Shown in pieces: positions 13,925 through 19,746 of a DNA stretch of 22,113 bases. The notes under the pieces are model-generated. The model did no database searches. It was not told the DNA's origin and saw only the letters and a list, made by a program, of their open reading frames with translations. Both the position numbers and the translations under genes were made by a program. The stretch comes from Holophagae bacterium (lineage in GTDB: Bacteria; Acidobacteriota; Thermoanaerobaculia; Thermoanaerobaculales; Sulfomarinibacteraceae), in NCBI GenBank assembly GCA_030637505.1, contig DAOWGJ010000070.1, positions 1-22,113 of the forward strand, read 5' to 3'. The first letter of the stretch is position 1. The number at the start of each line of letters is the position of its first letter.

Positions 13925-15433
13925 ATGCAGTGGATTACCAGCCTGACCTCCCTGTCGTCCAGCGATTTTTGGGATACCTTGAAAGCTCCACCCGACGGGG
14001 CCGGCATCGTGGAACTCCGGCTTGACCTTCTTCCCGGTGCGGATATCGGCGCGCTCGTTGCAGCCTCTCCCCTTCCGGTGCTGGCGACTCTTCGTTCCGA
14101 AGCCGAAGGCGGCAAAGGGGCTGATGACCACGAACACCGCAGGGTCGTGCTGAAATCCGCGGTCGAGGGAGGTGCGCACCTTATCGATCTCGAGTGGGCC
14201 AGAGACCGGAAGCTGATCGACGAGTTGGGCCTCTCCCCGGAGAAAGTGGTCCTTTCTTGGCACGATACTGAGGGGACTCCAGAGAGGTTGGCGGAAATTA
14301 CAGCGGCCATGCTGGCCGAATCAGTGGCCCTGGCGAAGGTTGTCCCAACGGCCCGAACGCTTGGCGACCTCGAACGAGTCCTCAGCCTCTCAACCCCTTC
14401 GGTGACTCCGAACAAGAGCGACAGACGGCGGCTGATCGCCTTCGCAATGGGCCCGGTTGGGGTCCCGAGCCGGTACCTGGCGCCCCTCCTCGGTGCACCG
14501 GTAGGATTTGCTGCATGGTCGGGGAACGCTCCTGCTGCACCCGGCCAGCAAACGCCTCGGCGGATGAATGCCGTCGTCGGCCACCTCCAGGGACCTCCAC
14601 GCCGCCTGTTCGGGGTCGTCGGCGCAGACGTCACCGGGAGCCTCAGCCCCACGCTTCACGGCGCCGCGTTCGAGGCAAGGGGAATGCCGGACCTGATGGT
14701 CCCGATCTCGGTCCCCGACCCGGCCGAACTCGAGCAGCTTTTCACACCGTTCGGCAAGACCCTTTTTGACCGACTGGGCCTCCCAGTTCATGGGTGGGCA
14801 GTGACGACCCCCTACAAAATCAGGGCCGCAAAAGCGGCGACCGATGCGGTCCCCAGAGTTCGACGGGCGGGCGCAGCCAACACACTTCTGCTGAAACACG
14901 ACCGGATCATTGCCGAGAACACCGACGCCGATGGTGTCGTCGGCAGCTTGACGGCAGCCGGAGTCCGGCCGGCCGGCGCCACCGCTTTGGTACAGGGCGC
15001 CGGTGGGGCGGCACGGGGCGCAGCAGTTGGTCTTCACCTGGCGGGAGCCGATGTCGTAATGCGTGGCCGGGACGTCGACTCGACCCGGAAGGTTGCCGAC
15101 GCCCTCGGCCTGGCCTGCTATGACCCGGATGAACCCGTGGTCGCGGAGATCCTGGTCAACGCCACACCCCTGGGTCGCAAGGACGACGATACCCTTCCAT
15201 TTACCCAGAGTGAAATCGAAATGGCGAAAGCGGTCGTCGACATGGTTTATGGCGATCAGAAAACCTCCCTGGTCACAGCCGCCGAAGCCGCGGGCCTCGT
15301 CGTCGTGGACGGACTGACGATGCTGGCTTATCAGGGAATGGCCCAATTTGCGGCCTTCACCATCTCGCCCCCACCCCGCGAGGAGATGTTGAGATCAGTC
15401 GGCCGCTGGCCTGCTAATATGAACACTCATTAA
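13925..15433 (+). CDS. aroDE: Bifunctional 3-dehydroquinate dehydratase / shikimate dehydrogenase
   Basis: Catalyses two consecutive shikimate-pathway steps: dehydration of 3-dehydroquinate, then NADPH-dependent reduction of 3-dehydroshikimate. From the ATG at 13925 it has 502 residues. The type I dehydratase domain (about 1-215) shows VELRLDLLPG, LATLRS, SWHD with His113 and the Schiff-base lysine Lys138 in LAKVVPTA. The dehydrogenase domain (about 225-490) shows TGSLSPTLHG, VTTPYK with Lys298, GAANT, ENTDADG (Asp334), the nucleotide-binding GAGGAAR (358-364) and DGLTMLAYQGMAQF. Both active sites look complete. A TTG at 13853 would add 24 residues with no family similarity, so ATG is preferred. 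This domain order is also found in the fused enzymes of plants and Chlamydia. pckA follows after 22 bases. Confidence 0.94.
   Translation: MQWITSLTSLSSSDFWDTLKAPPDGAGIVELRLDLLPGADIGALVAASPLPVLATLRSEAEGGKGADDHEHRRVVLKSAVEGGAHLIDLEWARDRKLIDELGLSPEKVVLSWHDTEGTPERLAEITAAMLAESVALAKVVPTARTLGDLERVLSLSTPSVTPNKSDRRRLIAFAMGPVGVPSRYLAPLLGAPVGFAAWSGNAPAAPGQQTPRRMNAVVGHLQGPPRRLFGVVGADVTGSLSPTLHGAAFEARGMPDLMVPISVPDPAELEQLFTPFGKTLFDRLGLPVHGWAVTTPYKIRAAKAATDAVPRVRRAGAANTLLLKHDRIIAENTDADGVVGSLTAAGVRPAGATALVQGAGGAARGAAVGLHLAGADVVMRGRDVDSTRKVADALGLACYDPDEPVVAEILVNATPLGRKDDDTLPFTQSEIEMAKAVVDMVYGDQKTSLVTAAEAAGLVVVDGLTMLAYQGMAQFAAFTISPPPREEMLRSVGRWPANMNTH
15412..15420 (+). promoter_or_regulatory. Candidate extended -10 promoter for pckA
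   Basis: TGCTAATAT near the end of the aroD-aroE coding region forms an extended -10 element (TG at 15412-15413, TAATAT at 15415-15420). A TTGAGA lies 20 bases upstream, rather far for a -35. The start site would be near 15427, leaving a short leader with the ribosome site. It could let pckA be made independently of aroDE. Confidence 0.35.
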
Positions 15434-15440
15434 ATTGACC

Positions 15441-15446
15441 AGGAGG
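15441..15446 (+). promoter_or_regulatory. Shine-Dalgarno of pckA
   Basis: A perfect AGGAGG lies nine bases before ATG 15456. It excludes the in-frame TTG at 15435, which lies upstream of this site. Confidence 0.85.
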
Positions 15447-15455
15447 CTCCACGAA

Positions 15456-17057
15456 ATGGCAACCAAGAATCTAACTCCAGTTGGCCTGGAAAAAGCTGAA
15501 ATCCGCTATCCGTCAAACGTGGTTTGGAATGCATCGACCTCAGAATTGTACGAGCACATCATCCGTAGGGACGAAGGAACCCTGTCCCAATTCGGCACCG
15601 TCGTCACCAGTACCGGTGAACGCACAGGTCGCAGCGCCAACGACAAGTTCATTGTCAGAGAGCCCTCCTGTGAGGAGAAGGTCTGGTGGGGGTCGGTCAA
15701 TGTCGACATCAGCGAGGCTAAATTCAACCAGTTGTATGAGAAGGTCAAGGCCTACACCCAGCACCGTGAGATATTCGTTCAGGACTGTTGGGCCGGTGCC
15801 GACGAGCGCTTTAAACTGCCGGTCCGGATCATCACGGAAGAGGCCCGCCACAGTCTTTTTGCCCGCAACATGTTTATCCGACTGACACCGGAACAACTCA
15901 AGGTCCATAAGCCTGAATTCACAGTGATCCAAATGCCGCATCTCCATTCCGACCCCAATGTTGACGGAACAAATTCAAGCGCCTTCGTCGTGATCCATTT
16001 CGGACGACGCCTGGTATTGATCGGTGGCACCGCCTACGGTGGGGAGATCAAAAAGTCGGTATTTACGATCATGAACTACCTTCTGCCACAGAAGGGGATC
16101 ATGTCAATGCACTGCTCCGCCAACTACAAGGACACCAAAGACAATACCGCCATATTTTTTGGACTCTCCGGAACCGGGAAGACCACGCTTTCCGCCGACA
16201 GCTCCCGCACGCTTATCGGTGATGACGAACACGGCTGGTCGGATCAGGGAATCTTCAACTATGAGGGCGGTTGCTACGCCAAGGTCATCCGGCTGTCGGA
16301 GAAGGCTGAGCCGGAGATCTTCAATACCACGAGGAACTTCGGAACGCTCTTGGAAAACGTCGTGGTCGATCCAGTCACCAGGCTGATCGATCTCCACGAC
16401 AGCAGTCTCACCGAAAATACCCGCGCTTCTTATCCAATCTGGAGTATTCCCAATGCTGACCAGGAAGGCATGGGCGGACACCCGAAGAACATTCTGATGC
16501 TGACCGCCGATGCGTTCGGAGTCTTGCCTCCAATTTCAAGAATGACTCCGGCTCAGGCGATGTACCACTTCATTGCAGGATATACCGCAAAGGTCGCCGG
16601 TACCGAGGTTGGCATTACCGAACCACAGGCGACTTTTTCCACATGTTTCGGCGCTCCCTTCATGGCCCTTCACCCATCGGTCTATGCCGGCCTGCTCGGT
16701 GAAAAGATCAAGAACCACAATGTTGACTGTTGGTTGGTCAACACAGGATGGACAGGTGGTCCCTATGGTGTCGGGCACCGCATGGAGATCAAGTATACGA
16801 AAAGATTGGTCAATGCCGCCTTGAATGGCGAACTCAATGACGTGCCCATAGTGGAAGATCCGATCTTTGGACTGCAAGTTCCAACCAAGTGTGAAGGCGT
16901 ACCCGAAGAGGTCCTGATACCGAGAAACACATGGAGCGACAAAGAGGCCTACGACGCAAAAGCCAAGTATCTCGCTCAGCAGTTCGTCAAGAATTTTGCG
17001 GAGTTCAACGACTTCGTTTCGGACGAGATCAAGAGCGCTGCACCGAAGGTGGATTAG
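15456..17057 (+). CDS. pckA: Phosphoenolpyruvate carboxykinase (ATP)
   Basis: Converts oxaloacetate and ATP into PEP, CO2 and ADP, the entry step of gluconeogenesis. The 533 residues match the ATP-dependent family (~530-540). Visible features are SNVVWNASTSELYEHIIRRD, the substrate-site TGERTGRSANDKF, the metal-binding and PEPCK-specific region GGTAYGGEIKKSVFTIMNY, the P-loop GLSGTGKTTLSAD (about 236-248) followed by LIGDDEHGW, and GGPYGVGHRMEIKYTKRLV near the C-terminus. The start is fixed by a perfect AGGAGG nine bases before the ATG. It lies 22 bases after the aroD-aroE gene, but has its own promoter-like box. With gpmI elsewhere in the window it fits a gluconeogenic capacity. It is followed by a repeat-rich convergent gap. 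Confidence 0.97.
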   Translation: MATKNLTPVGLEKAEIRYPSNVVWNASTSELYEHIIRRDEGTLSQFGTVVTSTGERTGRSANDKFIVREPSCEEKVWWGSVNVDISEAKFNQLYEKVKAYTQHREIFVQDCWAGADERFKLPVRIITEEARHSLFARNMFIRLTPEQLKVHKPEFTVIQMPHLHSDPNVDGTNSSAFVVIHFGRRLVLIGGTAYGGEIKKSVFTIMNYLLPQKGIMSMHCSANYKDTKDNTAIFFGLSGTGKTTLSADSSRTLIGDDEHGWSDQGIFNYEGGCYAKVIRLSEKAEPEIFNTTRNFGTLLENVVVDPVTRLIDLHDSSLTENTRASYPIWSIPNADQEGMGGHPKNILMLTADAFGVLPPISRMTPAQAMYHFIAGYTAKVAGTEVGITEPQATFSTCFGAPFMALHPSVYAGLLGEKIKNHNVDCWLVNTGWTGGPYGVGHRMEIKYTKRLVNAALNGELNDVPIVEDPIFGLQVPTKCEGVPEEVLIPRNTWSDKEAYDAKAKYLAQQFVKNFAEFNDFVSDEIKSAAPKVD

Positions 17058-17061
17058 GAGT

Positions 17062-17075
17062 TTTCAGCTCTCAGT
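17062..17075. repeat. Two heptamers (TTTCAGC, TCTCAGT)
   Basis: These belong to the same heptamer family as 7711-7738. They lie just after the pckA stop and, with 17190-17203, bracket the palindromic element between them. Confidence 0.55.
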
Positions 17076-17082
17076 AAAGCTC

Positions 17083-17142
17083 GGCCAGGGGTAAACCCTG
17101 GCCCTACGGCAGGTATTGTAGGGCCGGGGTTTATCCCCGGCC
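17083..17142. repeat. Compound palindromic intergenic repeat
   Basis: Two back-to-back hairpins. The first is GGCCAGGG, a 5-base loop and CCCTGGCC (17083-17103). The second is GGCCGGGG, a 5-base loop and CCCCGGCC (17122-17142). The facing edges CCCTAC (17102-17107) and GTAGGG (17118-17123) are complementary, so the whole unit can also fold as one cruciform. The element resembles the dispersed GTAGGG-edged palindromes of many environmental genomes. It lies between convergent genes and may end transcription or be a non-autonomous mobile repeat. Confidence 0.8.
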
Positions 17143-17189
17143 GCTTCCGACGATCGTCGCGTTGAATATTTATTCGGCATTTTTCAAGC

Positions 17190-17203
17190 GCTCAGCTGAC
17201 AGC
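17190..17203. repeat. Two degenerate heptamers (GCTCAGC, TGACAGC)
   Basis: These heptamers share the NNNCAGC pattern of the copies at 7711-7738 and 17062-17075. They overlap the hairpin described as a possible terminator. Confidence 0.45.
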
Positions 17204-17210
17204 TGTTTTT
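17193..17210 (+). terminator. Weak terminator-like hairpin after pckA
   Basis: CAGCT, a 3-base loop and AGCTG are followed by TTTTT (17206-17210), ending right at the trpS stop codon. The stem is only five base pairs. For transcripts from trpS, the stronger hairpin at 17122-17142 comes later but lacks a T tract. Confidence 0.35.
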
Positions 17211-18176
17211 CTACCGGATCCCGACTGCCCGGCGCACGTTGTCCATCAGAGGGGCGATGGCTTCTCGGGCACGCTCTGCCCCACCGACCAAGACCTCTTC
17301 GACGGCCCCCGGGTCAGCTTTGAGTTGATCAAAGCGCTCCCGGGCCGGGCCGAAGGTCTCGATGAACCATTCGAACACCTGTTTCTTGATCGTACCGTAG
17401 CCGGTGCCACCCTCCCGGAATGCCGTCTCAACCCATGCGTCTTCGCCCTTGGGCGCCAAGACCTTGGCCAACCGGTAGAGCGTGCTGTCTTCGGTTGGTT
17501 TGGGTTCTTCGACCGGCGTCGAGTCGGTGGTGATTGACATGATGGTCTTTCGAATCGGCTTTTCAGGCCCGAAAATGTCGATGGTGTTGCCATAGGACTT
17601 GGACATCTTCCGCCCGTCGATACCCGGCACTACGGCGACAGTGTCCAGGATCATCGGCTTGGGCAAGGTGAAGACCTCGCAGTCAAAGGTTGCATGAAAG
17701 GCGCCCGCAATGTCCCGGGTCACCTCCAGATGCTGCTTCTGGTCCTTGCCGACCGGCACCATGTCCGATTTGACAATCAAAATGTCCGCGGCCATCAACA
17801 CCGGATAGGCGAACAGTCCATGGTTGGGCACCATGCCCTGTCCAACCTTGTCCTTGAAGGAATGGCACCGCTGAAGCAGGCCCATCGAGGTAACGGTCGA
17901 GAGGTACCAGGTCAGCTCGGCGATCTCCGGAATATCGGATTGGCGATATAGAACACTGCGCTTGGGATCGAGACCGAAGGCGAGAAATGCCGCAGCCAGA
18001 TCACTGACCAGACCTCGGAGGCGGTCGGGTTCCTGGACCGTCGTCAAGGCGTGGTAGTCCGCCAGAAAATAGAAGCACTCGTGCTTCTCCTGCATTTCGA
18101 TGAACTGACGGATCGCACCGAAAAAATTTCCGATATGGAGACTGCCCGAAGGCTGAACGCCGGAGAGTACACGCAT
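17211..18176 (-). CDS. trpS: Tryptophanyl-tRNA synthetase
   Basis: Class I aminoacyl-tRNA synthetase that charges tRNA-Trp. The protein has 321 residues, the bacterial length. The N-terminus MRVLSGVQPSGSLHIGN holds the HIGH-type motif HIGN (14-17). Further features are FYFLADYHALT, the LMAADILIVKSDMVPVGKDQ segment and the KMSKS loop (190-194). I start at the ATG 18174-18176, which has GAGG five bases upstream. A GTG at 18180-18182 overlaps the pyrD stop as GTGA and would add two residues. Either way the gene is tightly joined to pyrD and probably co-transcribed with it. It is complete, with no odd features. Confidence 0.97.
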   Translation of the reverse strand: MRVLSGVQPSGSLHIGNFFGAIRQFIEMQEKHECFYFLADYHALTTVQEPDRLRGLVSDLAAAFLAFGLDPKRSVLYRQSDIPEIAELTWYLSTVTSMGLLQRCHSFKDKVGQGMVPNHGLFAYPVLMAADILIVKSDMVPVGKDQKQHLEVTRDIAGAFHATFDCEVFTLPKPMILDTVAVVPGIDGRKMSKSYGNTIDIFGPEKPIRKTIMSITTDSTPVEEPKPTEDSTLYRLAKVLAPKGEDAWVETAFREGGTGYGTIKKQVFEWFIETFGPARERFDQLKADPGAVEEVLVGGAERAREAIAPLMDNVRRAVGIR

Positions 18177-18178
18177 CT

Positions 18179-19231
18179 TCACCTCGCAGCGATGGAGTTT
18201 AACCCATGCTGAGCGGCGAGGATATCCCGGACGATGGCGGGTCCGGCGTAGATCAATCCGGTGAAGACCTGGACCAGAGTGGCGCCGGCATCCAGTTTGT
18301 CCTGGGCTTCCTTGGGTCCCATGACTCCCCCGACACCGATCACCGGTAACGCCCCCCCGAGGTGCTGGACGATAGCGGCCAGGATCTCGGTCGAGAGTTC
18401 GCTGAGCGCTGCACCACTCAATCCGCCGGCCTCCGATGCCACCGGATGGTCCTCAACACCGGTTCTACCGATGGTTGTGTTGGTGGCGATGATGCCGTCG
18501 AGCCCGGACTCGACAATGACGTCGACAGCAGTCTTCAGCTGATCCGGCTCCAGATCCGGCGCTAACTTAACCAGCACCGGGACCCGACGTCCAAGCCCCT
18601 GCTCGAGGACCTCCTTGCGCGCCGCAGCACCCCCGAGAAGCCCTGAGAGAAAACGACGTTCCTGCAGTTGGCGCAACCCCGGTGTGTTCGGAGAAGAGAT
18701 GTTAATCGCCAGGTAGTCAGCCAAGGGTGCAAATACATCCATCAGAACGGTGTAGTCGTCGATGGCTGCCTCGAGCGGTGTGGTCTTCTGTTTTCCAATG
18801 TTGACGCCGAGAATGACGCCGCCGGGCCTCGGACCTCGCAAACGTTTCGATACCCACTCCGCTCCTCGACCGGGGAAACCCATCCGGTTGATCACGGATT
18901 TCTTCTCGGGCAGACGAAAGACCCGAGGGCGGGGATTACCCGGCTGGGGCTCAGGGGTCACCGTGCCAACCTCAATGTGTCCGAATCCAAGAGCAGCAAG
19001 ACCACGCCATCCTTCCCCGTCCTTGTCATACCCGGCCGCCAGCCCGACGCAGTTGGGGAACCGAATGCCGAAGGCCTCGACTGAATCGGCATCCCGAACA
19101 GAGAACTGAGCTGCCAAAGCCGCTCTCAAAGGTGGTATGGCGCCGGCTCGAGCGATGGCCTTCAAGGCCAGGGCATGTGCCCGTTCAGGATCCAGGTGAA
19201 ACAACAGGGAACGAGTGAGTGGATAGAGCAT
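18179..19231 (-). CDS. pyrD: Dihydroorotate dehydrogenase (quinone), class 2
   Basis: FMN enzyme of pyrimidine synthesis that oxidises dihydroorotate to orotate and passes electrons to membrane quinones. The 350 residues include the N-terminal amphipathic helices of class 2 enzymes (MLYPLTRSLLFHLDPERAHA), which dock to the inner membrane. These are followed by CVGLAAGYDKDGE, GFGHIEVGTVTPEPQPGNP, RPRVFRLPEKKSVINRMGF, NISSPNTPGLRQLQ with the catalytic serine, NTTIGRTGV, GGLSGAAL and IGVGGV. The ATG 19229-19231 has AAGGA about five bases upstream. A TACACT box about 30 bases upstream might be its promoter. The adjoining 515-base gap makes it likely to start a pyrD-trpS transcription unit. Confidence 0.97.
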   Translation of the reverse strand: MLYPLTRSLLFHLDPERAHALALKAIARAGAIPPLRAALAAQFSVRDADSVEAFGIRFPNCVGLAAGYDKDGEGWRGLAALGFGHIEVGTVTPEPQPGNPRPRVFRLPEKKSVINRMGFPGRGAEWVSKRLRGPRPGGVILGVNIGKQKTTPLEAAIDDYTVLMDVFAPLADYLAINISSPNTPGLRQLQERRFLSGLLGGAAARKEVLEQGLGRRVPVLVKLAPDLEPDQLKTAVDVIVESGLDGIIATNTTIGRTGVEDHPVASEAGGLSGAALSELSTEILAAIVQHLGGALPVIGVGGVMGPKEAQDKLDAGATLVQVFTGLIYAGPAIVRDILAAQHGLNSIAAR

Positions 19232-19466
19232 GATTGTCCTTCGACCGGGAGTGTACAGAAGTCAGCGACGGTTGGAAGGGGCCAACGCCGACGTCCCACT
19301 TCGGGAGCGCCCAATTCCTCGGGCGGGACGTGCCTGGTGCGGCTTTCTTCATCGGGCAGAACTCCCGAACAAGCCGTCGCCGCGAAGAAAGCCGACACCT
19401 GGCAATCCACGGCGACACCCTCAGCAATCGAGTTTCGGCTGACGCCGTAGGCCGCCGAGGTCATTT

Positions 19467-19515
19467 CCCTGAGGGGCGGTCCTCCTTCAGGTTTCAGAGA
19501 TGTCGTCCCTCAGGG
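19467..19515. repeat. Perfect 9-base inverted repeat
   Basis: CCCTGAGGG (19467-19475) and CCCTCAGGG (19507-19515) are exact reverse complements separated by 31 bases. No T tract follows, so it is not an obvious terminator. Function unknown. Confidence 0.5.
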
Positions 19516-19654
19516 GAATGCGCCGAGCGGGAGCGATCTGCAGTCGTTCGGATTGGCGACGGTCTCAATGCGCTCCCGAAGGCCGGGGTTTGATCGCAGG
19601 GGCCGGGACAGCGTCGGCGACAGCAAGCAGCACCAGAATCAGCATCAACGAACC

Positions 19655-19680
19655 GGGCGGGCACGGGGACCCGCCCCTAC
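19655..19680. repeat. Single GTAGGG-type palindromic repeat
   Basis: GGGCGGG (19655-19661), eight bases, CCCGCCC (19670-19676), then CCTAC (19676-19680). It resembles one half of the element at 17083-17142, including the CCTAC edge, but with a different stem sequence. Confidence 0.6.
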
Positions 19681-19746
19681 AGGTCCCAGCATTGTCGCCC
19701 GGAGCGCCCTCGGACGCTGATGCAGAGGAACCCCCGAAGGCCGGGA

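Larger units (their letters stand above)
19232..19746. other. 515-base stretch without a convincing gene
   Basis: Open frames exist here on both strands but none looks like a protein family, and they are rich in Arg, Pro and Ser as GC-rich non-coding DNA tends to be. It holds an inverted repeat (19467-19475/19507-19515), a GTAGGG-type palindrome (19655-19680), a repeated CCCGAAGGCCGGG motif (near 19575 and 19732), and a minus-strand 26-codon frame (19565-19645) beginning with a hydrophobic run MLILVLLAVADAVPAPA. That frame could be a remnant of a secreted protein, or chance. The pyrD promoter should lie at the left end. Confidence 0.6.

Noticed and set aside
14258..14273. TGGCACG resembling a sigma-54 -24 element, interesting because rpoN is in the window
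   Set aside because: No GC-containing -12 element follows at the required spacing, and the site lies within the aroD-aroE coding sequence.
14390..15346. Minus-strand open frame (318 codons) opposite the aroD-aroE gene
   Set aside because: The plus strand encodes clear AroD and AroE motifs throughout. The minus frame has none and no ribosome site.
15435..15455. TTG start for pckA at 15435
   Set aside because: It precedes the perfect AGGAGG at 15441-15446, which is ideally placed for ATG 15456.
19162..19464. Minus-strand 100-codon frame upstream of and overlapping pyrD
   Set aside because: No family similarity, overlaps the well-supported pyrD start and has no ribosome site.
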